Origin: Frateuria flava
Lineage (GTDB): Bacteria; Pseudomonadota; Gammaproteobacteria; Xanthomonadales; Rhodanobacteraceae
Assembly (NCBI RefSeq): GCF_017837635.1
Contig: NZ_JAGJRS010000016.1
Coordinates: forward strand, 1 to 64,000
Length of the DNA stretch: 64,000 bases
Direction: 5' to 3'
The notes beneath the pieces were generated by a model that was not told where the DNA came from, searched no databases, and was given only the letters and a program-made list of their open reading frames with translations. Made by a program: the position numbers and the translations under genes. Shown in pieces: positions 44,626 through 54,861 of the stretch; within the stretch, counting starts at the first letter, position 1, and every line of letters begins with the position of its first letter.

Positions 44626-46332
44626 TCAGCGCCCGGTGAACAGGCGCGTCAGGCGACGGAAGAAGCCCGGCTTCTTGCCGGTCGACTCCACGCCCGACTG
44701 CACGGTCACCTGGCGCGACGGACGGGACGGGCCGGCGCTACGCTCGCGCGGCGGCTTGCGCTCGCCGTGCGGCGGACGATTCTCGGTCGTTGCCTGGGCC
44801 TGCGGCGCGGCATTCTCGCCACCCTCGCGGCGACGGCCACGTCCACCGCGGCGGCGCCGGCGCTTGCGTGCGCCCTCGCCATCCGCCGCCGGGGTGGCGT
44901 CCGGTGCGGCCGGCCCCGTCGCCACGACACCCGGCTGCGGCTCGGTCGCCACGGCAGCCTCGCCCTCTGCCCGCGGCGGACGCGGTGCGCGTGGCGGGCG
45001 ACCCTCACGGGAGCCACGCTCGCCGCTGCGCCCGCCACGACGCGAGCCGTCGCGGGCTCCCTTGCGCTCGTCCCCGCGCGCCTCGACCTTGTCGCCGAAC
45101 TGCGCGCTGTCGGCCGCCGCCTGCGCGGCGAACTGCGGGTCGATCTCGCGCGGCTTGGGCATCACCAGCAGGTCCGCCTCGACCGTTGCCACCGGGATCT
45201 TCTGCCCGATGTAGGTTTCGATGTCCGGCAGGCTCATCGCGTACAGGTCGCAGGCGAAGCTGACCGCATCGCCCTCGGCGCCCAGGCGCGCGGTACGGCC
45301 GATGCGGTGCACGTAGTCCTCGGCGTCCTGCGGCAGGTCGTAGTTGAAGACGTGGCTGACCGCCGGGATGTGCAGGCCGCGCGCGGCGACGTCGGTGCAC
45401 ACCAGCATGTCGAGCTGGCCTTCCTGGAAGCGCTGCAGCAGCTTCTGGCGCTTCAGCTGCGGCACGTCGCCGGAGAGCGCGCCGACGCGGTAGCCCTGGC
45501 GCTTGACGCGATCGGTGATGCGCTCGGCGGCGGCCTTGGTGTTGACGAAGATGATGCTGCGACTGGGCTTCTCGCGCTCCAGCAGGTTGAGCAGCAGCGG
45601 CATCTTCTCTTCCTTGGCCGGGAAGTAGACGACCTGGCGCACCTTGTCGGCGGTGACGTTGTCGGTCTCCACCACCAGCTTCTCGGCCTCGTGCATGTGC
45701 TCGTACGCGAGCTCCAGCACGCGGTGGCTCAAGGTGGCCGAGTACAGCAGCACCTGGCGCTGCTCGCGCGCCGGCAGGCGGCGGAAGATGAAGCGCACGT
45801 CCTTGATGAAGCCCAGGTCGAACATGCGGTCGGCCTCGTCGATGACCATCACCTCGACGCCGTTGAAGCCGAATACCTGCTGCTTGTAGTAGTCGAGCAG
45901 GCGGCCGGGCGTGGCGATGATGATGTCGCAGCCGTCCTTCAGCTGCTGGCGCTGCTTGTCGTAGTCGACGCCGCCGTAGATCAGCGCGGTCTTCAGGCCG
46001 GTGTGGCGGCCGATGCTGCGCGCATCCTTGTCGATCTGGATGGCCAGCTCGCGGGTCGGCGCGATGATCAGCGCGCGCGGATCGGAATCCTTGCGCTCGG
46101 CGACCGCGGGCCGGGTCAACAGGCGGTTCATCAGCGCGACCAGGAACGCGCAGGTCTTGCCGGTACCGGTCTGCGCCTGGCCGGCGACGTCGCGGCCAGT
46201 CAGCGCCAGCGGCAAGGTCAACGCCTGGATCGGCGTGCAGCGGGTGAAACCGGCCTCGGCGAGGCCCTGCTGCAGTAGCGGGTGAAGGTCGAAATTGGTG
46301 AAAAAGGTGTCAGTCAGTACGGTTTGGGACAT
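44626..46332 (-). CDS. rhlB: ATP-dependent RNA helicase RhlB
   Basis: A 568-residue DEAD-box helicase, the degradosome helicase in E. coli. The core covers about residues 10-390: AQTGTGKT (53-60), DEAD (165-168), SAT motif III and [10 protein letters not shown] (motif VI). The C-terminal 170 residues are a disordered, Arg/Gly/Pro-rich tail ([11 protein letters not shown]-type), longer than the E. coli tail (421 residues in total), likely an RNA or protein contact region. It is divergent from trxA and next to rho, the same layout as in E. coli. Confidence 0.93.
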   Translation of the reverse strand: MSQTVLTDTFFTNFDLHPLLQQGLAEAGFTRCTPIQALTLPLALTGRDVAGQAQTGTGKTCAFLVALMNRLLTRPAVAERKDSDPRALIIAPTRELAIQIDKDARSIGRHTGLKTALIYGGVDYDKQRQQLKDGCDIIIATPGRLLDYYKQQVFGFNGVEVMVIDEADRMFDLGFIKDVRFIFRRLPAREQRQVLLYSATLSHRVLELAYEHMHEAEKLVVETDNVTADKVRQVVYFPAKEEKMPLLLNLLEREKPSRSIIFVNTKAAAERITDRVKRQGYRVGALSGDVPQLKRQKLLQRFQEGQLDMLVCTDVAARGLHIPAVSHVFNYDLPQDAEDYVHRIGRTARLGAEGDAVSFACDLYAMSLPDIETYIGQKIPVATVEADLLVMPKPREIDPQFAAQAAADSAQFGDKVEARGDERKGARDGSRRGGRSGERGSREGRPPRAPRPPRAEGEAAVATEPQPGVVATGPAAPDATPAADGEGARKRRRRRGGRGRRREGGENAAPQAQATTENRPPHGERKPPRERSAGPSRPSRQVTVQSGVESTGKKPGFFRRLTRLFTGR

Positions 46333-46725
46333 GGGTCACTGGAATGAATGCGGGCGGCCGCACGGCGGGCCCGGCTCCGCTGCCATGCAGGCGCGGGGCG
46401 GTTGAGGTTGCGGGCAGGTCGACCGCGCGCCAGTCTGGTGCGCGCACCGTCGCTCATCCCCGCCGGTGGAGGGCGTGCGACCGACGGTTCCGCTGGCATA
46501 GGCGAACGGGCCCGCTTTCCGACCGGCTCGCCTATGACAACGGAACCCTCCGTCGCCGCCCTTGAATCGCTTGAATCGCGACCCGAGTTACGCTGGAATG
46601 GAGGCCTGCCGCAATGGCAATCCTGCAGTATTCCCGTTGGAACCCGCGCAACATGGGCGCTCCAGTGTAGCCGATGCCGGCCGCGCGGTCCCAAACCCCC
46701 TTTCCACGCAACCATGGAGACCCTG
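46333..46725. other. 393-bp divergent region rhlB/trxA, no gene
   Basis: No convincing gene is seen. The region holds an interrupted long hairpin (46485-46546), a direct repeat TTGAATCGC twice near 46563-46580, and must hold promoters for both genes; no strong -35/-10 pair was identified. Confidence 0.6.
46485..46546. other. two-stage hairpin between rhlB and trxA
   Basis: GGTTCCG (46485-46491) and CATAGGCGA (46496-46504) pair exactly with TCGCCTATG (46527-46535) and CGGAACC (46540-46546). Symmetric 4-base internal loops separate the two stems, and the apical loop is 22 bases. The symmetry is the same on both strands. It does not match the repeat families in this window. It could be a structured leader or an operator. 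Confidence 0.7.
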
Positions 46726-47052
46726 GTGAGCGACCTGATTACCCACGTCAACGACGATGCCTTCCAGAAGGACGTGCTCGAGTCCGACACCCCCGTGCTG
46801 CTCGATTTCTGGGCCGAATGGTGCGGTCCGTGCAAGGCCATTGCGCCGATGCTCGACGAGTTGGCCAAGCAGTACGAAGGCAAACTGAAAATCGTCAAGC
46901 TCAACATCGACGAGAACCAGAAGACCCCCCGCACCTACGGCGTGCGCGGCATCCCGACCCTGATGGTGTTCAAGCACGGCAAGGTCGAGGCGACGCAGAT
47001 CGGCGCCGTCAGCAAGGGCCAGCTCTCCCAGATGATCGACAAGACGCTCTGA
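46726..47052 (+). CDS. trxA: thioredoxin 1
   Basis: A 108-residue thioredoxin with the active site WCGPC (32-36) and the cis-proline in GIPTLMVF. It reduces protein disulfides using thioredoxin reductase. The GTG at 46726 was chosen over the ATG four codons earlier because MSDLITHVNDDAF matches the usual TrxA start and a GGAG ribosome-binding site lies 5 bases upstream. rho follows. Confidence 0.95.
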   Translation: MSDLITHVNDDAFQKDVLESDTPVLLDFWAEWCGPCKAIAPMLDELAKQYEGKLKIVKLNIDENQKTPRTYGVRGIPTLMVFKHGKVEATQIGAVSKGQLSQMIDKTL

Positions 47053-47210
47053 TGCGCTTTTCCCGCCGCGCGCGCTTTACGGCGCCGCGCGGCGGATGCT
47101 AGATTGCCTTTCACGGCCGAAAGGGGCGGTCCGCTTCGCCCCTCCCGCGCGTTCCGCGCGACGCCCGTCCTCCCTCCTGTTCTTCCAACGGCGCCCCACG
47201 AGGTTTGCCC

Positions 47211-49010
<1,800 letters not shown>

Positions 49011-49029
49011 TCCAGAGGGCTGCGAAAAA

Positions 49030-49057
49030 AAACAGGCCGGCGTCCGCCGGCCTGTTT
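49030..49057 (+). terminator. strong two-way terminator after rho
   Basis: Perfect 12-bp stem AAACAGGCCGGC / GCCGGCCTGTTT with a GTCC loop. A-rich sequence lies on the left and T-rich on the right, so it works in both directions. It separates rho from the convergent PNGase A-like gene. Confidence 0.92.
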
Positions 49058-49068
49058 CGTTTTGCAGG

Positions 49069-50943
49069 TTACGGACGCTGCCAGCTCAACCCATCGGCTG
49101 AACCGTCCGGGTGCGCGTACCAGCGCACGTGGTTGGTGTCATTGGGGCAACCCATGCCGGTGGCCGTGTCATCCAGCAATCCGTTCCGGGTCAGCACCGC
49201 CTTCTGGTAGCAACTGCCACGGTTGTCGGTGAAGACGTAGGTGTGCGCCGCATGCCAGTTGCTGTCCGCGTCGCTATCCGGATCGACCCGGTGGTTGCCC
49301 TCGAACTCCTCGCGCACCTGCGTGGTGTAAGGCGACAGGCCGTGCCGCGAGTGGGTCACGTCCAGCCGGCGCTGCTGGTGCACGTTGACCGAACCGCCAA
49401 ACAGGTCGACGTCGAGCGTGCCCTCCTCGCTGTACCAGTCAGTCAGTCGGCCGGCGCCGATGTAGTGCAGTTCCAGCGGGTAGCTGGCCTGGAGCTGGTC
49501 CTCGCTGAGCAGCGTGCCGTTGCGCGTGCGACGGCTGGTGCTCTGGGTCGTGCTCTGCAGCCACAGGTCCTCGCGGTAGTAGGGCTGGTCGTTGTCGTCG
49601 GCCGGATCATCCTTGACGTGGAACTGGCGCACGTTCTGGAAGCTGGACTGCTGGGTCACCGACGATTCGACACGGCCGCGCGAGGTGTCGAGGTAGCCGC
49701 GGATCTCGAAGTTGCGATCCAGTCGCGTACCAACCCGTCCGTCCAGCAGGTTGCCGTCCTGCACGAGCCCGTCGGTGACCGCCGGCACCGGCAACCCGGC
49801 GGGCAACGAGTTGAAGGTCACCGCACCGGCCAGGCGGGTCTTGCCCGGATCGAGGTAGACCAGCAGGTTGGCCGTGCTCGGGGCAAGGAACCACTGCTCG
49901 TTGATGTCCGAATGCGCCGTCATGTTCAGCGCGACCTGATGGGTACCCGCCTCGTTCAGGATGGCAGCGAACGGGGTGATGTCCACGCGATAGGGAACGA
50001 AGTCCAGCGACTGGGCGCTGTCGGTCGGTGTATCCACCACATTCCAGAACGGCGATCGCCGCGGTCCGGAGTTGATGCTGAAGTGGGTCGGCAGCCACGG
50101 GAACACGGGCGCGACGCCCGCCGGCGTGCCATCGACGGTCACCAGTACGTCCGAATAGCTGTGCGGCAGGCAACCCTGCTCGGCGGGATAGATCCCGCGC
50201 TGGCTCAGGCCGAGCGCGACGGGGCTGATCAGGGTCGGGTGCGCCTGCGCCATGGCGGGCGTGATGCAGTTGTACCAGAACGTTTCGGCATTGGCGGTCA
50301 CGTCCAGATAGGCGCGCTCGATGTTGTGCGGCAGCGAGGCGAGGTCCTTCACCCCGGGCGGCCCGCCGAGCTGGTTGGCGTAGGCCGGGAACACGGCGTC
50401 GGGGACCCGCGGCGCCGGGTTGCCGGCCCTCGGCGGATAGAAGCGCAGGGTCGCGCTGCCGGTCACGTGGGAACTGCTCCCGCCGGTGTCGCGGAACGCG
50501 CGCAGCGCGGTCAGCGCGCCGTTGCCCGGCTGCTTGAAAAGCACGCTGTAATCGGTCAGGTCGCGCTCCACGTGCCACTGCGCGGGTTGCGCGGTGTCCG
50601 GCGTGGGACCGACGAACAGCGTCACGTCGTCCAGCGCCAGGGCGATCCCGCGGGTCCGGGCGTCGCGTGAACCACTCAGGTCCACGCTCAGCACCACCCT
50701 GGCCCACGGGCCCGGGCAGTTGGCAGGAGGGGTGAACACGAAACCGGTGGCCGGGGTATCGAACGGCGCGTTGCTGAACAGCTGCACCTCGCACGGCTGG
50801 GTGTGCGGCGTGGGGACCGGGGGACCTGCGCGTTCGATCGCCTCCTGCCGCGAAGCCGCAGCGATACAGGGGGCAAGCAGGGCGAATGCCGCGACCGGGA
50901 ACGTCGCTTGCGTCAGTCGTTGACGCGCCGTCTCGATAGACAT
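49069..50943 (-). CDS. secreted PNGase A-like amidase (copy 1)
   Basis: A 624-residue exported protein with a signal peptide (about 1-30, ending AAA-S). The mature part matches plant-type peptide-N-glycosidase A (PF12222-type). Markers are CPGPWARVVLSVDLSGS, WHVERDLTDYSVL, the HNIERAYLDVTANAETFWYN segment corresponding to the FWYSN region of almond PNGase A, and SYSDVLVTVDGTPAGVAPVF followed by FVPYRVDITPFAAIL. PNGase A cleaves N-glycans from asparagine of glycopeptides. No bacterial N-glycosylation genes are nearby, so an external eukaryotic substrate is plausible. A GAGGAGG site precedes the ATG. Confidence 0.85.
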   Translation of the reverse strand: MSIETARQRLTQATFPVAAFALLAPCIAAASRQEAIERAGPPVPTPHTQPCEVQLFSNAPFDTPATGFVFTPPANCPGPWARVVLSVDLSGSRDARTRGIALALDDVTLFVGPTPDTAQPAQWHVERDLTDYSVLFKQPGNGALTALRAFRDTGGSSSHVTGSATLRFYPPRAGNPAPRVPDAVFPAYANQLGGPPGVKDLASLPHNIERAYLDVTANAETFWYNCITPAMAQAHPTLISPVALGLSQRGIYPAEQGCLPHSYSDVLVTVDGTPAGVAPVFPWLPTHFSINSGPRRSPFWNVVDTPTDSAQSLDFVPYRVDITPFAAILNEAGTHQVALNMTAHSDINEQWFLAPSTANLLVYLDPGKTRLAGAVTFNSLPAGLPVPAVTDGLVQDGNLLDGRVGTRLDRNFEIRGYLDTSRGRVESSVTQQSSFQNVRQFHVKDDPADDNDQPYYREDLWLQSTTQSTSRRTRNGTLLSEDQLQASYPLELHYIGAGRLTDWYSEEGTLDVDLFGGSVNVHQQRRLDVTHSRHGLSPYTTQVREEFEGNHRVDPDSDADSNWHAAHTYVFTDNRGSCYQKAVLTRNGLLDDTATGMGCPNDTNHVRWYAHPDGSADGLSWQRP

Positions 50944-51248
50944 CGTGATGGTTCCTCCTCTGATGTCCCCTGCCCGCCTATCGTGCGGGCGAGCGCATCA
51001 AGAGAACGTCCTTACGAAAAACTAACAGCTCAGTTCGCTCCCGTTTATCGACCTGTCTGCCGGGCAAACCGGACCTTTCGGTGCAACTCGCCTGCGCAAG
51101 CGCCACCGGCCTCGCCGCGAAGCGTCAGGCGCCGGACAACCCACGCCGACGCGCATGCCCGGCCCGGCGGTGGCACACGATCGCTCCTCGACCACGGCCC
51201 GCCACTGGCACGAGGCCGGCGCCACCGGCCCCGTGCCTTCGGGCGCGC
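50944..51248. other. 305-bp gap between PNGase-like genes
   Basis: Nothing recognisable apart from the GAGGAGG ribosome-binding site of the downstream gene. No terminator or repeat stands out, so the two genes may share a transcript or each have a promoter. Confidence 0.5.
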
Positions 51249-52991
51249 CTACGGCCGCCAGGTGATCGCATCAGGCGAGCCATCCGCATGCGCGTACCAG
51301 CGCACGTGGTTGCTCCCGCCCGGGCATCCGCTGCCGAAGGTCGAACCGGTCAGCACACCGCTGTCGCTGGTGCGCACCGCCTTGTAGCAACTGCCAAAGC
51401 TGTCCTTGAAGCCATAACGGCGCAGGCTGTTCCAGTGGCTGTGCGTGCTCTCGTCCATGGCGTGGCTGGCGACGAAGCGGTCGTTCAACACGGTGGCGTA
51501 CCAGGGCATGCCGGGGCGCCGGTGCCATCCCTCCACGTGCCGCTTCTGGTCGACCGCGAACTTGTAGCCGGTCAGGTTGACGATCGGACCGTCGCCGCCA
51601 TCGGGGTCGTATTCGCCGAACGTGGCGTAGTGAAGCGTCAACGGATACGCGACGATCTCGTGATCGCGGCTCAGCACCTTGCTGCCGCGAGTGCGACGGC
51701 TGCGGCGATCCACGGTGCTCTGCAGCCATACGGTCTGCCGATACGACTGAAGCTCCTCGTAGACCAGGCCTTCCAGACGGAAACCCTGGAGGTTGCGGAA
51801 CCCGAGCTTCTCCTTCACCGCCGAGTCGATCCGCCCGCCAGAAGTGTTGACGAAGCCACGGATCTCGAACTGGCGCTTCACCTCGGTACCGACATTGCCC
51901 TCCAGCACCGCGCCGGAGGCGGACAGCGAGTTGGTCACGACCGGCGTCGGCACGCCGCCGGTCAGCGTGTTGAGGGTGACCGCACCGGTGACGTGCGTAC
52001 TGCCGTGGTCGAGATAGAGCAGCAGCTGCGCGTCCGTCCAAGCGCCACCAGAGAGCGCCACCGTGTGCGGGCCGGCGTCGCTGAGAATCGCCGCGAACGG
52101 CGTGAGGTCGACGCGGTAGGGCACCAGGTTGAGCACCTGCACGCCCGGCATCGGCGTATCCAGCGCATTGTGGAATACGCCGTTCAGGTCGCTCGGCAGC
52201 CACGGGAACACCGGCACCACGCCAGCCGGCGAGCCGTCGACGCTCACCTCCACCTCGCGGAAACTGCCGCCGGTGCACCCCTGCGGCTGCGGGAAGATGC
52301 CGGGCTGGTTGATGCCCGGGGCCAGCACGCTGAGCAGCGCCGGATAGCTCACCGCCGAAGCGTCCGGCACGCAGGTGTACCAGAGCGGCTCGGCGCGCGC
52401 TGTCACATCAAGGTAGGCGCGCACGATGTTGTGCGGCAGGTCCTGCGGACCGCCGCTGGTCTGCACCACCCGGTCCGGCACGCGGTGCGCCGGCGTGCTG
52501 GCGGTGGAGCGGTAGAACACCAGCTTCGCGCTACCGGTCACCCGGCTGCCGTCGCCGTAGGGCGTGCCCAGGTCCAGGTAGTTGAGCGTGCCGACGCGCG
52601 GCGCGTGCAGCAGCGCGGCGTAGTCGGTCAGATCGCGTTCGACGTGCCAGTTGTCCACCTCGTCGGTCTGCGACAGCGACCCGTTGAACAGGCTCACCCC
52701 GCCAAGGCTCAGGTTGACCTGCGCGGTATTGGCGGCGCGCGAGCCGCCGAGGTTGAGCTTCAGCACCACCTTCGACCACGGGCCGGGACACCCCGGCGGT
52801 GGTGCATAGCTGTAGCTGGTGAATTCGTCGAACAGTTGATGGGTGAACAGGTTCACCACGCACGGGGCGCCTGCGGCGCTCGATACGCGGGGTTCCACCG
52901 TGGGCACCGCCGGTGCCGCCAGGACGGCCACCGCGGGAAGCAGGCAAAGCGTCACAGCAGCCACGCTGCGACGCGCGAACTTGGTAAACAT
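51249..52991 (-). CDS. secreted PNGase A-like amidase (copy 2)
   Basis: A 580-residue paralogue of the gene at 49069, with the same order of motifs: CPGPWSKVVLKLNLGGS, WHVERDLTDYAALL, HNIVRAYLDVTARAEPLWY, a VEVSVDGSPAGVVPVFPWLP segment, LVPYRVDLTPFAAIL, and a shared C-terminal CPGGSNHVRWYAHADGS. The signal peptide covers about 8-32. The ATG at 52991 has a GGGAGA site 5 bases upstream, which decides against the earlier TTG. Almond PNGase A is of comparable length. The tandem copies have diverged clearly, so the duplication is not recent. Confidence 0.85.
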   Translation of the reverse strand: MFTKFARRSVAAVTLCLLPAVAVLAAPAVPTVEPRVSSAAGAPCVVNLFTHQLFDEFTSYSYAPPPGCPGPWSKVVLKLNLGGSRAANTAQVNLSLGGVSLFNGSLSQTDEVDNWHVERDLTDYAALLHAPRVGTLNYLDLGTPYGDGSRVTGSAKLVFYRSTASTPAHRVPDRVVQTSGGPQDLPHNIVRAYLDVTARAEPLWYTCVPDASAVSYPALLSVLAPGINQPGIFPQPQGCTGGSFREVEVSVDGSPAGVVPVFPWLPSDLNGVFHNALDTPMPGVQVLNLVPYRVDLTPFAAILSDAGPHTVALSGGAWTDAQLLLYLDHGSTHVTGAVTLNTLTGGVPTPVVTNSLSASGAVLEGNVGTEVKRQFEIRGFVNTSGGRIDSAVKEKLGFRNLQGFRLEGLVYEELQSYRQTVWLQSTVDRRSRRTRGSKVLSRDHEIVAYPLTLHYATFGEYDPDGGDGPIVNLTGYKFAVDQKRHVEGWHRRPGMPWYATVLNDRFVASHAMDESTHSHWNSLRRYGFKDSFGSCYKAVRTSDSGVLTGSTFGSGCPGGSNHVRWYAHADGSPDAITWRP

Positions 52992-53243
52992 AGGCTTCTC
53001 CCTACGCAAGATGCCACCCCGAGGCCGCGCGATCTTGCGCCCTGTCCCGTCAAGGGTGATTTCACGCTTTCCTCACAGCCGAGGCCGGTTCACGAACGCG
53101 CTGTTTTTGCTTGCGAATCAAGCGGGCGCAGCCTTTCACGGCGGTTATCCAGAACCTCGGCGTACACTATTTCGACGTCCGCCCCTTTCAAGGCCCGGGC
53201 GCCATCCCCATAGTGGCCGCTCCTCCGAAGCAAGGCATCGCCT

Positions 53244-54611
53244 GTGTCCATCCCCAGTGCCGTAAAGAGCACCCCGATCGAAAGCCGCCAGCAGCTCACC
53301 GACTACCTCGCCGCCGGCGAGAAGCCGCGCGAGGACTGGCGCATCGGCACCGAGCACGAGAAGTTCGGCTTCCGCACGGACGACCTGGCGCCGCCGACGT
53401 TCGAGGGCGAGCGCGGCATCCGCGCGCTGCTTGAAGGGCTGGCCTCGCGCTACGGCTGGGAGATTGCCCGCGAGGGCGAGACGCCGGTAGCGCTCACACG
53501 CGGCAAGGCCAACATCACGCTGGAGCCGGCCGGCCAGCTCGAACTTTCCGGCGCACCGGTGGAGAACATCCACCAGACCTGTTGCGAAGTGAACGCGCAC
53601 CTGGAGGAGGTCCGCTCGGTCGCCGACGGGCTCGGGCTGGGCTTCCTCGGCATGGGCTTCCAGCCCAAGTGGCGCCGCGACCAAATGCCCTGGATGCCCA
53701 AGGGCCGCTACAAGATCATGCGCGAATACATGCCCAAGGTCGGCAATCTGGGGCTGGACATGATGACCCGCACCTGCACCGTGCAGGTCAACCTGGATTT
53801 CTCCTCCGAAGCGGACATGATCAAGAAGTTCCGCGCGAGCCTGGCGCTGCAACCGGTCGCCACCGCGCTCTTCGCCGATTCGCCGTTCACCGAAGGGCGG
53901 CCCAACGGCTTCCTCTCCTACCGTTCGCACGTGTGGACCGACACCGACCCGCACCGCACCGGCATGCTCGATTTCGTGTTCGAAGACGGCTTCGGCTACG
54001 AGCGCTACGTCGATTACATCCTCAGCGTGCCGATGTACTTCAGCTACCAGGACGGCCGCTACATCGACCTGGCCGGGCAGGATTTCCGCCGCTTCCTGGA
54101 CGGTCGGCTGGATGCCGCGCCGGGCACGCGCGCCACGATGAAGGACTGGGCCGATCACCTCACCACGGCCTTCCCCGAGGTGCGCCTGAAGCAGTACCTG
54201 GAAATGCGCGGTGCCGATGGTGGCCCGTGGAACCGCCTGTGTGCGTTGCCGGCGCTGTGGGTGGGCCTGCTGTACGACGATGAGGCGCTGGACGCGGCCT
54301 GGGACCTGGTGAAGGACTTCACCATGGAAGAACGCCACGCCCTGCGCGACGGCGTGCCGCGGCAGGCGCTCAAGCTGCCCTTCCGGGGTGGCAGCGTGCG
54401 CGACCTGGCCGCCCAGACGCTGAAGATCGCCACGCACGGGCTCAAGCGTCGTGCGCGACTGAACCGCAACGGCGCCGACGAGAGCATCTTCCTTGAGCCG
54501 ATGATCGAGATCGTCGAGGCCAACCAGACACCGGCCGAGCGCAAGCTGGAGCTGTTTCACGGGCCGTGGGGCGGCAGCGTGGATCCGGTGTTCCGCGAAT
54601 TCGCCTATTGA
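53244..54611 (+). CDS. gshA: glutamate-cysteine ligase, plant type
   Basis: A 455-residue enzyme for the first step of glutathione synthesis. It belongs to the plant/alphaproteobacterial/xanthomonad class of ligases rather than the E. coli class: [46 protein letters not shown] and [16 protein letters not shown] are typical. GTG start at 53244. A TACACT box lies about 80 bp upstream. gshB is not in the window. Its orientation is opposite to the PNGase-like genes. Confidence 0.95.
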   Translation: MSIPSAVKSTPIESRQQLTDYLAAGEKPREDWRIGTEHEKFGFRTDDLAPPTFEGERGIRALLEGLASRYGWEIAREGETPVALTRGKANITLEPAGQLELSGAPVENIHQTCCEVNAHLEEVRSVADGLGLGFLGMGFQPKWRRDQMPWMPKGRYKIMREYMPKVGNLGLDMMTRTCTVQVNLDFSSEADMIKKFRASLALQPVATALFADSPFTEGRPNGFLSYRSHVWTDTDPHRTGMLDFVFEDGFGYERYVDYILSVPMYFSYQDGRYIDLAGQDFRRFLDGRLDAAPGTRATMKDWADHLTTAFPEVRLKQYLEMRGADGGPWNRLCALPALWVGLLYDDEALDAAWDLVKDFTMEERHALRDGVPRQALKLPFRGGSVRDLAAQTLKIATHGLKRRARLNRNGADESIFLEPMIEIVEANQTPAERKLELFHGPWGGSVDPVFREFAY

Positions 54612-54639
54612 GTACCCTGCGCCCCTCTGCCCCCGGGGT

Positions 54640-54740
54640 GAGGGGCCGGGGCTCGCGGGTTTGTCGATCAGAGCCACGCTCTGATGGCGGCTTGCCGCAA
54701 GCGTGTCCCCTCACCCCAGCCCTCTCCCCGGCGGACCCAC
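54640..54740. repeat. family B repeat remnants
   Basis: GGGGTGAGGGGCCGGGGCTC near 54640-54656 and CCCCTCACCCCAGCCCTCTC near 54708-54728 are half-copies of the same dispersed repeat in opposite orientation, between gshA and the peptidase gene. Confidence 0.65.
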
Positions 54741-54832
54741 CCCATACGGCGGTGGCATAGCCCCAGTAGCCGGCGCATACGCCTGCAGAGTGGATTTCGG
54801 TTCCTCTGCCCCGCAAGGAAGACACCAAAAAG

Positions 54833-54856
54833 AAAGGCCGGCTTGCGCCGACCCTT
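54833..54856 (-). terminator. terminator of M3 peptidase gene
   Basis: A 10-bp stem AAAGGCCGGC / GCCGACCCTT with a TTGC loop. On the minus-strand RNA two pairs are G-U wobbles, and TCTTTTT follows, making a good intrinsic terminator right after the stop at 54862. Confidence 0.8.
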
Positions 54857-54861
54857 CTTGC

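Noticed and set aside
46348-46713. N-terminal extension of thioredoxin through the upstream open frame
   Set aside because: The extension is Arg/Pro-rich, crosses the hairpin region and is absent from the family; the GTG at 46726 has a good ribosome-binding site.
52991-53009. TTG start upstream for the second PNGase A-like gene
   Set aside because: The ATG at 52991 has a GGGAGA ribosome-binding site at proper spacing and leads directly into the signal peptide.
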